Source of the DNA: Gordius sp. MW1
Lineage: Eukaryota; Nematomorpha; Gordioida; Gordea; Gordiidae
Direction of reading: 5' to 3'
Assembly: GCA_964036665.1 (NCBI GenBank)
Contig: OZ038526.1
Location: forward strand, 17,484,001-17,548,000
Length of the DNA: 64,000 nt
A program made the translations under genes and the position numbers. The notes under the pieces are model-generated. The model was not told where the DNA came from and did no database searches. It was given only the letters and a program-made list of their open reading frames with translations. Positions 23,289-35,274 of the stretch are shown here, in pieces; position 1 is the first letter of the stretch; every line of letters starts with the position of its first letter.

Positions 23289-25211
23289 AATGGCTGTTGA
23301 AAACTTTTTCAACCACATTTTGGCCAATGGTCATTTTTTCATTGGTCAGCAGCCAGGGCACGGTAAAAGTGGATATAAATTCATAAGAGTCAAAAAAAAC
23401 GAAAAAAATAATTTCGATTCACATTTTGGCCAATGGTCATTTTTCCATCGGTCAGCAGCCAGTACACGTTAAAAGTCGATATAAATACATAAGAGTCAAA
23501 ACAATAATGAAAAAAAATTTCGATTCACACTTTGGCCAATGGTCATTTTTTTGCATTGGTCAGCAGCCAGGACACGGTAAAAGTGGATATAAATTCATAA
23601 GAGTCAAAAAAAAACGAAAAAAAAATTTTCGAATCACATTTTGGCCAATGGTCATTTTTTTCCATTGGTCAGCACCCAACGGACGGCCAAAAAGTCATAA
23701 TAGCATTGGTAGTAACAGGAACAATCATAATAATCAAAAAAAAACGAAACATATAATTTCGATTTTTGGCCAATGGTCATTTTTTTCCATTGGTCAGCAG
23801 CCAGTACACGTTAAAAGTCGATATAAATACATAAGAGTCAAAAAAAACGAAAAAAATAATTTCGATTCACAATTTGGCCAATGGTCATTTTTTTGCATTG
23901 GTCAGCAGCCAGGACACGGTAAAAGTGGATATAAATTCATAAGAGTCAAAAAAAAACGAGAAAAAAAAATTTCGAATCCCATTTTGGCCAATGGTCATTT
24001 TTTTCCATTGGTCAGCACCCAACGGACGGCCAAAAAGTCATAATAGCATTGGTAGTAACAGGAACAATCATAATAATCAAAAAAAAACGAAACATATAAT
24101 TTCGATTCACATTTTGTCCAATGGTCATTTTTTTCCATTGGTCAGCAATCAACGGACGGCCAAAAAGTCATAATAGCATTGGTAGTAACAGGAACAATCA
24201 TAATAATCAAAAAAAAACGAAAAAAATAATTCCGATTCACATTTTGGCCAATGGTCATTTTTTTCCATTGGTCAGCACCCAACGGACGGCCAAAAAGTCA
24301 TAATAGCATTGGTAGTAACAGGAACAATCATAATAATCAAAAAAAAACGAAAAAAATAATTCCGATTCACATTTTGGCCAATGGTCATTTTTTTCCATTG
24401 GTCAGCAATCAACGGACGGCCAAAAAGTCATAATAGCAATGGTAGTAACATGGTCATTTTTTTCCAGTGGTCAGTAGCCAGAGGACGGCCAAAAAGTCAT
24501 ATTATCAATGGTAGTAACAGGAACAATCATAAGAGGCAAAAAAAACGGGGAAAAAATTTTCGATTCACACTTTGGCCAAATGGTCATTTTTTTCCAGTGG
24601 TCAGCACCCAACGGACGGCCAAAAAGTCATAATAGCATTGGTAGTAACAGGAACAATCATAATAGTCAAAAAAAACGGAGAAGAAAATTTTGATTCACAT
24701 TTTGGCCAATGGTCATTTTTTTTCATCGGTCAGTAGCCTGCGGACGACCAAAAAGTCTTATTATCAATGGTAGTAACAAGAACAATCATAATAGTCAAAA
24801 AAAAAACGAAAAAAAAACTTGGATTCACATTTTGGCCAACGGTCATTTTTTCCATCGGTCAGTAGCCTGCGGACGACCAAAAATTCATAATAGCATTGGT
24901 AGTAACAGGAACAATCATAAGAGTCAAAAAAAAGGAAAAAATAAACTTGGATTCACATTTTGGCCAATGGTCATTTTTTTCCAGTGGTCAGCAGCCAGCG
25001 GACGACCAAAAAGTCTTATTATCAATGGTAGTAACAGTAACAATAATAATATTCAAAAAAAAACCCGGGATTCGAACCCAAAAACTGGTTAAATTAACAA
25101 AAATTAAAAGTAAACAAAAAAGACATTCGGTGCAAGACATCCACGTTCGGTGCGGACGCCGAATGGCGGACAAACAAAATGGAAAGTGAGCCCATAAATT
25201 GCATAGCAATT
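23289..25211 (+). mobile_element. Minisatellite-bearing element with terminal hairpin, copy 1 (Helentron/HINE-like)
   Basis: The body is a tandem array (23316-25060) of 106-130 bp units built around GGCCAATGGTCATTTTTTTC and CATTGGTCAGCA. It is followed by a T-arm-like CCCGGGATTCGAACCC (25066-25081) and CATTCGGTGC...GAAAGTGAGCCCATAAATTG, ending in the hairpin AATTGC-ATA-GCAATT (25197-25211). The same end structure occurs at 29702-29716 and, reversed, at 36175-36189. A fixed 3' hairpin plus internal minisatellite and no visible TSD recall Helentron-derived HINE/DINE-1 elements; the assignment is an inference. Open frames through the array (for example 23426-24043) are created by the repeats and are not genes. 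Confidence 0.6.
23316..25060 (+). repeat. Tandem array of two related unit types (about 107 and 130 bp)
   Basis: The GGCCAATGG core starts at 23322, 23428, 23534, 23643, 23768, 23876, 23986, 24116, 24246 and 24376, then continues with more irregular spacing. Short units carry CACGGTAAAAGTGG or CACGTTAAAAGTCG; long units carry ACGGACGGCCAAAAAGTC and AGTAACAGGAACAATCATAA. The triplet short', short, long occurs twice in succession (23428-23767, 23768-24115), a small higher-order repeat. After that the long unit is homogenised at exactly 130 bp. Confidence 0.9.
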
Positions 25212-25283
25212 AAAATTATAAATATAGTGTAATAACGAATTATACACTTTCCAACAAACAAAAAATGTGGAAGTATTGCCATA

Positions 25284-25735
25284 GACTAGATAGACTGCTC
25301 ATCAACGCACAAAATGTGTACCCTTTTTTCCACCATTTTGAAAGACACATTGTAAAGTGGAGATCATATAGAAATTCGTAATTTTCGCAAATTAAATAAT
25401 CTTAAAAAGGTAAATAAAAAAATATTGAATTGGGTAGATATCAAAAACAGCATTTTAAAATAAATATCATTTAAAAAATACATAAAAATTAAAAATGTAA
25501 AAAATGCGATTAAAGTTTGTTTAATGATATAGCGCCATCAATATTAATTGCTATTTTGTATAATATTAATTTATTGAAGTTCGTTTTAATTTATAAACTA
25601 GTGATGAAGGTAAATTGACTGATATAGGGCAAAATTACATGGTTAAAATACACCAGATGTCCTCTTCAAAATGGAGGAAAATTTGACACACAATTAACCA
25701 TATGCAACATATGGCATGAGCAGTCTATTTAGACC
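25284..25735. mobile_element. TA-flanked inverted-repeat element, uninterrupted copy
   Basis: Left end GACTAGATAGACTGCTCATC preceded by TA. The right end ATGGCATGAGCAGTCTATTTAGAC is slightly mutated and followed by CATG in place of TATG. Subterminal CCACCATTTTGAAAGACAC and AAATGGAGGAAAATTTGACA are partly complementary. It serves as the reference copy showing where the 2632-3849 insertion occurred in the 2611 copy. Confidence 0.8.
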
Positions 25736-26039
25736 ATGAGTATTGCAGATGCCAAAGGGAGAGTTAGCAAGCTGAGTGAAATCCAATTCCCATGTTATTC
25801 AAAGTTTACATATTATATGAAACATTTATAATGTTTTAGTATGTAGTCAAGATTGAGATTCGATGAAATTAACATCTAAATATTTTATTCAAAGTATACA
25901 TTTTAGAAAAAACACAACTTTTAATTAATTCAGATAAACCATAAATCAATCATACATTTCGATATTAATTATAAACAATTAATATTATATACAATGACAT
26001 TAATTTACAAGATATGTCTATTATGGAACATAAGATTCA

Positions 26040-26172
26040 TAACCTTCAACCCGACTAGATTTAAAATTTTTCTTCCGAACCCAAAAGTTTTATAAAATTT
26101 CCAACCTAACCGGACACCAAGGCATTTTAAAATTTTCAACCCGCATCGGTTCACCCGTGCAGGGCTCTAAGA
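26040..26172. repeat. Fragment resembling a hAT subterminal end
   Basis: ACCCGACTAGATTT, AACCTAACCGGACACC, CCCGCATCGGTTCACCCGTG and then CAGGGCTCTAA. Read on the minus strand, TTAGAGCCCTGCACGGGT is like the TAGAG-CTGCA-CGGG ends of the 44814 hAT element. No partner end is visible. Confidence 0.35.
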
Positions 26173-26389
26173 GGGAGTGCCCAATTTCAAAACTAAAAAA
26201 CAAATGAGATACATCAAGATTATTTCAGATACTTTTAAGCTAAAGAGCGCTAAATATAAACATAGTTACAACTTTAAAAATACGACGGTTGGATACTATT
26301 TAATAATTTGAAGTCATCCCATATGTTTTTTTCAAAGATTAGCTAAAAAATTCATATTCAAATGTGACAACGAAAAAATGTTCACACCA

Positions 26390-26686
26390 TATAAGAAATA
26401 CGCCCTTCGGGCGTAACTGGGGGCTTCGCCCCCAGACCCCCTTGCTCCGCCCCCAGTCCCCCGTGGGGGGCTCTGCCACCAAACCCCCGTTGGGGGCTAC
26501 ACCCCCAAACCCCCATCTCCTGGGGGCTCCGCCCCCAGACCCCCGGAGAAGGGGGAGAAGGGAAGGGGGGGGGAAGGGAAGAGGGGACGACTCATCTATT
26601 CTACGTATAAATGTAGCTTATTTGCTATGCAATTTATGGGCGAGAAAGGTGAGAAGGGGCGAGAATGCCTATAGGGGGGTATTAAA
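26390..26686 (+). mobile_element. GC-rich hairpin-array element, copy 2
   Basis: Same start (ATAAGAAATACGCCCTTCGGGCGTAACTGGGGG), hairpin units, purine tract and tail as 21851-22197, with fewer array units. The flanking upstream sequence differs from copy 1, so the repeated unit starts at or just before the ATAAGAAATACGCCC hairpin. It ends in CTATAGGGGGGTATTAAATG, a string also found reversed at 37697, which extends the family end slightly. Confidence 0.75.
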
Positions 26687-26689
26687 TGC

Positions 26690-28690
26690 AAAAGATTGGA
26701 CTGACGGGCATAGGTAGGTATCAATGTTAGCCAAAAAAACGTAAAATTTTATTTTGATTTACAATTTGACGAAGCGGGAAAATATAAATGAGTTAAGTGT
26801 ATAAATATCGGCTGGATAAAATATAAATATCATCTTTATTTTTTATTTTTTAATTAATGAAATTAGGTTAAACATTTTAGGTTAGGAGGGTGAAGGGGCT
26901 AAAATGTAACTCTTGGAGGAAGCTTAATTGAAATTTTTTGTCATTTAGTGGGGGGGACTAGTTTTGCCTGGGTTTTGCTTGGTCGCCCTTTAGTTCAAAT
27001 AAGAAAACCCCCCTAAATGACGAAAATAAAATTTTTCAATGAAAAAACCCGTAAAAATTAAAAATTGTAGGTTTGGCCCCCCCCCCCTGATTGAAATTTT
27101 AAACGTTTCGCCTCCCCCCCCCCCAAACCAAAACCTGGCTACGTCCATGTCCCTGTCTGATCAACTAAATTTCATTTTTGATAAACATATTTTTACGATA
27201 AAATGTTTTTTAAAAGTGTACTGAATTATAGAGTTAGACATCATTTATAATAGGTTCATATGGAAAACATAACATTATACAAAGACATTTGGAATATATT
27301 AAAAATGTATTTAAAAAGGAGAGATTAATGTTTATTAAATGAAAGATTAAATTATTGAAGGAGAGATTAATGTTTATTAAAAAGAGGCGTTAAATAACAG
27401 AGATTAGATAAGGTATATACATAAGAAGTGGGGTCAGCATAAGGAGGCTGGATTATTACCAAAAGTTCCGAGAAGATTGAATACATTAAAATATAAAGCT
27501 AGAAAAAATGCAACCATTTCATTTTTAAGTTAAACTGTTTGAACCAAAACAAAATCTAGTGGAACGTTATTGTAAGTAAAGGAAACCTTTAAATTAGTAT
27601 GCCCTAATTCGCAGTTAATTAAATTAAAGATTAATTTTCTAATTTAAAAGATTTAAAAATAAATAGCCCTATAAATATTTGAGTGATATAAACAGTTGAC
27701 TTGGCGCTCTAAGTGTATTTGCCTGAAGTGAGGGGGAATAGAAGAGTAACTACCTCCTTCCCCCCCCCCCTTTCACTCCGTTAAAACTAAACGCGCACAC
27801 TATCCCCCCTTTCCCTCCGTTAATTTGCCAAAAGCATATAAAAATCAATAATAATAAAAAGGGGTTGAGGGATGATCTCCTCCACTCCCGCCCCCTAATA
27901 ATACCAACTCAGCGGTGAAAGGGTAAGATAGGGAGGGGTAGGGGTTTAACGTATAATCAATATAAAAATAAAAAACTCGCTACGTAATTCAGAGGTAATT
28001 TTTATTTAGTAACGGTAAAGAAATGTAACTAAAATAATTGTTCCATCTTATATGAAAGTTATTAAAAAATGATTGTAGTTCAATTATTAAAATATTTCTC
28101 ATATACATTAGCTCTCACTATTCGATACTTTGATTGTTTTGGTAACAAATTATTTAAAAGCCATTTAATATTGGTTTAGCTAGAGCTGTTAAAGGAACTA
28201 GTTCAAAAAGGAACTAATAAGTTCCTTTTAAAATGAGGAAACCTAATTTTTATTATTTTACATCTTTCTTAAAATGATATGCAAAAGGTCCATCTCTATA
28301 AATTTTGGTTAGTAATAATGGAAAACTTTGTTAAAAATAGTAATTAATTTAGGCGTCCTGTTACGTCTGCGCATCTAAAAATGGCACAATTACCAGCGAT
28401 ATGCAATAGCTCCGCTATTGCCTGTTACGAACGCGCATCTAAAAATGATAAAATTTAAAAACTTACTTTTGGTTAAGGTAAAATGTTATTAAATTGGGAT
28501 AATTCCTATTGTAGCTTATAATAAAAAATTGCATAGAAATTATTAAAAATTTTTACATAGAAATTAATGGGAAATAATAATAAAAATTAAAAAAATCCTT
28601 ACGACGAAACTATCAGGGACATGCAATAGCTCCGCTATTGCCTGTTACGACCGCGCATCTAAAACTGTCACAGGTATCATAAAGATATAT
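26690..28690. other. AT-rich stretch with scattered element ends, no gene
   Basis: Contains a cgtagcc-type fragment with C-tracts (27075-27150), C/G runs at 27755-27770, and an isolated left end TAGAGCTGTTAAAGGAACTA with GAACTAGTTC repeats (28183-28255). It also holds a short repeat CCTGTTACG..CGCGCATCTAAAA at about 28358, 28421 and 28641, the last two preceded by the hairpin GCAATAG-ctccg-CTATTGC. No exon-like coding sequence is seen. Confidence 0.5.
28403..28660 (+). repeat. Repeated hairpin GCAATAGCTCCGCTATTGC
   Basis: A perfect 7-bp stem with a 5-nt loop at 28403-28421 and again at 28623-28641, each followed by CTGTTACGAnCGCGCATCTA. It lies just upstream of the second minisatellite element and could be a terminal structure of a neighbouring mobile element. 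Confidence 0.6.
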
Positions 28691-28709
28691 CAAAAAATTT
28701 ACATGTGCT

Positions 28710-29716
28710 AAATTGTTCCATTGGTCAGTACCAAAAGACAATCTATTAATACATAAGAGTCAAAAAAAAACTAAAAAAAATTTCGATTCACATTTTGGCC
28801 AAATGGTCATTTTTTTCATTGGTCACTACCAACAGATACTCTATAAGTCAATGTTAGCCAAAAAAACGAGGAAAAAAATTTTACTTCATACTTTGGCCAA
28901 TGGTCATTTTTTTCCAATGGTCAGTAGCCAGCGGACGGCCAAAAAGTCATATTATCAATGGTAGTAACAGGAACAATCATAAGAGTCAAAAAAACGGGAA
29001 AAAAAATTTCGCTTCACACTTTCGGACACTGACCATTTTTTCCAGTGGTCAGTAGCCAGAGGACGGCCAAAAAGTCAGATTATCAATGGTAGTAACATGA
29101 ACAATCATAATAGGCGGAAAAAAGCGAAAAAATAAACTTGGATTCACATTTTGGCCAAATGGTCATTTTTTTCCAGTGGTCAGCAGCCAGCGGACGGCCA
29201 AAAAGTCTTATTATCAATGGTAGTAACAGGAACAAACATAATAGTCAAAAAAAAACCCGGGATTCGAACCCAAAAACTGGTTAAATTAACAAAAATTAAA
29301 AGTAAACAAAAAAGACATTCGGTGCAAGACATCCACGTTTTTTTCATTGGTCAGCAGCCAACGGACGGCCAAAAAGTCTTATTATCAATGGTAGGAACAA
29401 GAACAATCATAAGAGTCAAAAAAAAAACGCAAAAAAAATTTCGCTTCACACTTTGGCCAAATGGTGATTTTTTTTTATTGGTCAGCACCCAACGGACGGC
29501 CAAAAAGTCTTATTATCAATGGTAGTAACAGGAACAATCATAATAGTAAAAAAAAAATCCCGGGATTCGAACCCAAAAACTGGTTAAATTAACAAAAACT
29601 GGTTAAATTAACAAAAATTAAAAGTGCGTGACATCCACGTTCGGTATCCACGTTCGGTGCGTGACGTGACGTGACTTCGGAAAATGGAAAGTGAGCCCAT
29701 AAATTGCATAGCAATT
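28710..29716 (+). mobile_element. Minisatellite-bearing element with terminal hairpin, copy 2
   Basis: Irregular array units (TTTGGCCAAATGGTCATTTT, CCAGTGGTCAG, ACGGACGGCCAAAAAGTC) are followed by the T-arm-like GGGATTCGAACCC at 29260 and again at about 29564, and CACGTTCGGTGC. The terminus is AAAGTGAGCCCATAAATTGC with the hairpin AATTGCATAGCAATT at 29702-29716. One internal segment (array plus T-arm block) appears duplicated, since the CCAAAAACTGGTTAAATTAAC string occurs twice. Confidence 0.6.
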
Positions 29717-29719
29717 AAT

Positions 29720-31013
29720 AAAGTTAAATTGTAAATAATTTAAATTGCTAACGCTTAATGGTCTAAGGGGCAAAAAGTTCAAAAACTATTCAAGCATAAC
29801 TTATTAATATCAAGAGTCTCATTGACAGGTCTACAACAAATGTAACCTGAATATTTTGAGCACCAAACGTAATAAAAAACATTTGTTCTTTTTTTGTGAA
29901 AATCAAAGCGATAACAATTATCATTAATATGTGGTAGAAAGGCATTAATATTTTGGTGGAAATATAAAAAGGTTGTTCAACGATATGCGTAATCTTGGGC
30001 CAAGATATAAAAGTAGAGAAAGAGTGTAAAAAAGTCATTCAAAATATTTTGATCATGGGCGAGAAGGTAATAGATTATTGAATGTACCAGTAGCAATGAA
30101 CTTTTCACTACAACTGGACAGCATGCAAACATATTACACTACCTATTTAAGGTGGGGGACATTCAATTTTATAAAGATCACATTTAACAAAAACAATATT
30201 TAAGGGCAATGGCATTTTCATAACAAGAGTGAAATGAATATATATAATATTTCATAGAAGATAGAAATGTTTCATAAATATAACTAATATTCTGGGTATA
30301 ATTTGGCCGAGAATGACAAAAGTTGACAAGGGGTGAAACATGGAATAGAAAAAACAATCTGCCCGCGTAACATTGAATACGTGCAAGCAGATTGGAGGTG
30401 AGGTGAGACAGGGAATAAAGGTTTGACATTTGAAAGTGCGGGGGCAATCATAAATAATCATCATAAACATACAATTAAAAAATAGAAAAATATAAGTGGG
30501 GGGAAGATATTATCAGCAAAAGGGGTAGATGAGATTGATCCACTCCACAAATCGAGCAATTCCACGCGCGTTCGATTAAACACATCCTATAAGTGACAAC
30601 CTTAGTATCAAAGAAGACGAAGTCGCGTACATTATTGCATATAGTTAGGGTATTCTGCACAAACAAGAAAGTGGGAAAGAATAGGTATGTTTGCGCGAAA
30701 CTGTAGGCACGAAGGGGGGGGGGCGTAGAACACGATCGTAGCAACGCTGATTTTCGTATAAAAAAGCGACGCTTTAATAACGGAACGGATGAGGGGAAGG
30801 AAAATGCATGGCGGATGAGGTAAGGATTACATCAACAATACCTAAGAGTTGGCGGGAGCTGAAGTGCAAACATTAATGGTGTGAGGTGAGTGTGTGCTAG
30901 TGTAAATTTAGGCATCATATAAAGATAGAAATGAAATGTGGCATGGGACCAAATTCGGCAAAGTATAGCCGGGAGGGTGAAGTTTTTGAGAGCGGCACAA
31001 AGCCCGCCGGAGT
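29720..31013. other. Region downstream of the elongase stop codon, including its likely 3' UTR
   Basis: No conserved coding sequence is recognised. The short open frames here have no recognisable domain. The part nearest 31013 should be 3' UTR of the elongase (transcribed right to left). Confidence 0.4.
30773..30778 (-). terminator. Candidate polyadenylation signal (ATTAAA) for the elongase
   Basis: TTTAAT on the + strand reads ATTAAA on the minus strand, about 236 bases past the elongase stop codon. It is the common variant signal, but in AT-rich DNA it can occur by chance, and no cleavage site can be confirmed. Confidence 0.25.
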
Positions 31014-34000
31014 TTATGCGGGTATCCTGCGTCTATGCACTTTTTCGTTGACGCCAGAATCGGAGTTGTACTGATTACCAGTCCCGACGGCTCCATTTTT
31101 TTCGTGGGAGGCGGGGCCGGGGAAGAGGCCAGGGCCGGGCTTGTATTTGGCGGAGGAGGCCATGCAAACTCCGTTGGTGAGGATGGCGGTCTTGGCTTCG
31201 CGGGCTTGTTTGAAGTGCTTGGGAGACGTTTTGCCCCTGATGTAGGCGCGGTAGTAAAAGTTGGCGAAAAGGCCGATCAGGGAAGTGCAATACACGATGG
31301 CCACGTAATTATACTGGTACGGATGACTCTCACACCCCACGTACCGATTGATAAACGAATGAATTAAAATTATCCCCAATTGAACCTGTGTGACGAGATT
31401 GATAGCAAAAAATAAATTAGTCGCACAAGTTTGTTTTGTCAAAAAATGCAAGGCATACAAAGCTTCCTTCAAATGCAAAAGTAATTATAAAAGTTTAATA
31501 GGTAGGCTTCAAAGATCGATCGAAATTCCTGGTTAGCGAGTCTATCGCAAATTAAAAAAGCCTTTCAATTAAATAACTACATAAGTATTTAATCAATATG
31601 AATGCGTATTTATACTAGTTGTGCTATGGTCAGGTAAGGCTTCCACCATAAATATTTTTGCATGAATGGTCCGATGGCTGACAAGGCGTAGTAAGAATAC
31701 ATGAATATGTGAATCAACGAATTGAGTATACCAACGATGAAACCTAAAAATAAAGAGAGGCTAAATTGTAACCCCCCAAAAAAACCAATGCAAACAATTT
31801 GATAACAAACATGTTACAACGAAGTGTGGCTCAATTCAAAAAAAATGCAAAGGACTCACAATTCCCACCGGCTACGTATTTCACGCACAGCCACATGAGT
31901 AAAGGCATGGTACTATGATGGTAAACGTGGAGGAAGGAGACTTGATTAAACTTTTTGCGCAGGATGAAAAAGGCCTATTAAAATATACATCGTTACCACA
32001 ATTTCGGCAAAGGGTACATAATAAAAATAACTATTTCCCCTCCCGGTGCATACCGTATCAAGGAGCTCCACTATTTTGGAAAAGTAATACCACCAAAAGC
32101 ATTCGGCGATCTAGGGACAAATTCAATATTATTATTATAAAGACTAATCCCAATTTATTAGCAATTTCATTATTTTCGCACCCTAACGGACATCCAGTTG
32201 CTGGTTAAATCCATCGGTTGACAAGTAAGGCTGAACCGCTGGACGATTGCGACCGCTGTAAACTGTGAATATAACAAGGGCAAGAGTGAAGTGAGCGGCG
32301 TAAAAGAAAATTAGTGTGGAGGGGGATCAGAGGTCAGATTCGTTAGAATATTTCTGCTCGAACCCGGCCAGGTCCGATTTCATAATCGATCTGCTCGCCC
32401 GAACCCTTCTATGTGGCCGCCCGACTATGCTCGTATTATTAGAGCTGCCCGGCCCGAAATAATGTGTTTCAAAATTTTTAACACTAATAAATATCGTCAT
32501 ATTTTGCAAAATAATTTATCTTAATTTTTGATTTTTTTTGGGTGAGAACTAGGATTAATAAACATTATAAAATAAAATTAAAAAGTGACAAATTATAAAC
32601 AAAAACAATAACATTGAACCCGAATCTTGTTATGGTGCCCGCCCGAAAGTCAAAATTTACAGATGCCCGGCCCAGCGGGCATTTCTTGTCTCTGATGGAG
32701 GTGGGGGACGCATATTACCTCGTAAAACATGTAGAGGGACCAAAAGACGAGTATGAAATTGTAGAGGATGATGATCGGTCTCAAATCCAAAGGTTTTCGG
32801 TTGGCCATGAAACGAGGTCCGTATCGGATCATCGCAAAGTACAGCGCCACCACAATCATGGTGGGAATGGGGGACTTCATCAAAAACCAGTTCTCTATCC
32901 TCGGATCTGCAACAAATGGTGCGTGATGGTTATAAAGTTTGGGTAATAATAAAGATAAAATTGTTGAAATACTGCTTTCGCTTAAAAAACTAAGCCCGAT
33001 ACTGTTAAAGTACTACTATTTGTTTGTTTAATAAATCACACTTGGGACATTCCATGTCAAATCGCCACGTTTTCGGCCGACCCCCTCAGAATTTTATAAA
33101 ATTTGGTGGAAATGTTAAAACTAGTAAAATTATTAATTTCCGAAAATTTTAGCTCATTTGGGCCACTACTTTTCGAGTTGTGGGCGCTCAAAGGTCGAAA
33201 ATCGGCCATTCAAAAAATCGGGTTGTGACGCTATATTCAATAAAATTCATAAATTATTGGCCCCCAAATCATAGAATCTTGTTGTAGTAATAGGTAAGAC
33301 CTATCTCTATAGAAAAAAAATCAAAATTTTTTTTTGTCGATTGGTCATCTCATAATGGCCGAAATGGCCAATATGGCATAACTTCTGTTGAACCCTCTAA
33401 AACCGTTTCAAATTTGAGACAAATGTTTTATACTACCTATTAATCAAATTAATTAAAAGAGAAAGTTGGGCGGCCATCTTGAAGTGGTCATAAATTGCTA
33501 GAAACGGTATTTTATTTATTTGGCGCCAAAATGACCCTCTAAAATTGGTTTTATTACTCATTCAGCCACCTCATAATATTATTATATCTATTATACAAAT
33601 ATTTTTGCTATAAATTAACACCCCAACCCCCCCCCCCCCCCATATTCCCTATAAATTACAATCAAAATAGGGAGTGATTTTTCTCCGAATAGGCTACAAA
33701 TTTAATTCCCTTTTGAAATAGAAACAGCTTTGAAAAATCACCTTAAATAATAATTTATTTCAAAGTATATATTCATTGTTTGATATTCGATATGTAATAA
33801 GTATTAAAAAAAAATATGACGGAGGGCATGTCTTCAAGCGCATATAAAAAATTAATTTAACATATCTGAAGTATATTTTAGGTAAGGCAATATGTTTTGG
33901 TGTCGCATCAAGCATTTCGTTTTTAAATAAGGTATAAGTTCTCCGGTTGAGGTTAAAGGTGATACAATTTTAATGAATCCCATTTCTTTAGAGATATTTT

Positions 34001-35274
34001 GTGAAATTTATTTAAGAAAGCGAAAGAGTTGACGGGGTTCGCATGGGTTAAGCAAACTAACTATTATTTTTTCATTGTCATATTTTTTATTATAAATTAT
34101 ATTCAAAATTTCGAACGTGGAGGGGATAATTAGTTGATAGTAAAATTAAACGATAAAATAATTTTATTAAAAGAATTCGACATCATTTAAAATTCGCGCT
34201 AGAGGTCATACAAATTAATTCATACGCGCCAAAAAAGAAATCAATCTGTGTTGATAAGGCAATTTTAAAGCCTATATTCAATAATCCTGACGATTTTATT
34301 ATCTATTTCACGAGCCTGTTTCCAAATTACAATAAAATAATTTGTGGAAAAAAATTACTCGCTATTTTGATTTAAGATTAAAGGGGGGGGGGTGTTAATT
34401 TATAGCAAAAATATTTGTATAATAGATATAATAATATTATAAGATGGCTAAATGAGTAATAAAACCAATTTTAGAGGGTCATTTTGGCGCCAAATAAATA
34501 AAATACCGTTTCTAGCAATTTATGACCACTTCAAGATGGCCGCCCAACTTCTCTTTTTGATTAATAGGTAGTATAAAACATTTGTCTCAAATTTGAAACG
34601 GTTTGAGAGGGTGCAACAGTAGTTATGCCATATTGGCCATTTCGGCCATTATGAGATGACCAATCGACAAAAAAATTTTTTTTGATTTTTTTTCTATGGA
34701 GATAGGTCTTACCTATTACTACAACAAGATTCTATGATTTGGGGGCCAATAATATATGAATTTTATTGAATATAGCGTCACAACCCCGATTTTTTGAATG
34801 GCCGATTTTCGACCTTTGAGCGCCCACAACTCGAAAAGTAGTGGCCCAAATGAGCTAAAATTTTCGAAAATTAATAATTTTACTAGTTTTAACATTTCCA
34901 CCAAAATTTATAAAATTCCGAGGGGGTCGGCCGAAAAACGCCTTTTTATGATCGATTTGACATGGATGTCCCACTTTCTAAATCAAGCGAAACAGTTGAA
35001 ATTTGAATCCATTCGACTGCGAAACTGCTACCCTTACACTTCCAAGCTGATGCCGACGACCTAGTTATAGCGAACTAACTCAAGCAAGCAGCGTTGTGAT
35101 GAAATTTGCAATCTAAACGCGGCTACACCAATTAATAGTCCGAGCGAGGCAACGCAAGTGCGAACTTAAGTGGCAGGATTAGGGGGAGATAATATATATA
35201 TGGAAAATGTTACCTCCGTTGATCAGGACGCGGGAATAAATGTTGGTCGCTTTTTGCCAAATGCCTCCGCTCAT
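31014..35274 (-). CDS. Elongation of very-long-chain fatty acids protein (ELOVL), 7 exons, complete
   Basis: ELOVL proteins are multi-pass ER membrane enzymes that condense malonyl-CoA with an acyl-CoA, the first step of fatty-acid chain elongation. Coding exons: 35214-35274, 32719-32906, 32182-32262, 32054-32110, 31860-31974, 31616-31743, 31014-31385; together 1002 bases, 333 residues plus stop, with matching phases at every junction. Donors are GT and acceptors AG throughout; the 32182 donor (GTGCGA) is the weakest. Motifs: DPRIENW near 21-27, [39 protein letters not shown] (131-137), the catalytic histidine box HVYHH (145-149), NSLIH...MYSYYA (175-187) and a last-exon [10 protein letters not shown] helix. 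The start ATG at 35272-35274 has an in-frame TAA 27 bases upstream. The tail after residue about 270 is long and low-complexity, ending KVHRRRIPA. Most like arthropod ELOVL1/4/7-type; substrate preference cannot be read. Introns 1 and 2 carry transposon debris. Confidence 0.95.
32330..32700. mobile_element. GCCCGG-rich hAT-like fragment in elongase intron 2
   Basis: GATCAGAGGTCAGATTCG at 32329 and TTGTCTCTGATGG at 32684 are roughly inverted. Both flanks hold CCCGGCC, GCCCGCCCGAA and GAACCCG repeats typical of the subterminal parts of the hAT elements in this window. It lies between exon 32719-32906 and exon 32182-32262. The ends are too weak for a firm boundary. Confidence 0.45.
33044..34972. 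mobile_element. 1.9-kb foldback element in elongase intron 1
   Basis: Left arm 33044-33647 and right arm 34384-34972 are inverted copies over almost 600 bp. Terminal GGGACATTCCATGTCAAATCG pairs with CGATTTGACATGGATGTCCC, then come GGCCGACCCCCTC, AAAATTTTAGCTCATTTGGG, TCGAGTTGTGGGCGCTCAAA and so on down to the C/G tract. The loop of about 735 bp encodes nothing recognisable. It interrupts no exon. A related but distinct element is at 38033-39352. The superfamily is unknown to me and target duplications are unclear. Confidence 0.85.

Noticed and set aside
23426..24632. Open frames encoding HWSAPNGRPKSHNSIGSN-like repeated peptides
   Set aside because: Frame changes at each 130-bp unit (130 is not a multiple of 3), the same peptide restarts from each unit, and the DNA is a minisatellite. 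No evidence of a gene.
29790..30744. Several minus-strand open frames downstream of the elongase
   Set aside because: Hydrophobic or cysteine/phenylalanine-rich translations of AT-rich DNA in overlapping frames, without start context or domain; probably 3' UTR and flanking DNA.
31035..31367. Plus-strand open frame of 110 codons
   Set aside because: It lies antisense to the last elongase exon, whose minus-strand frame is supported by family motifs and splice phase.
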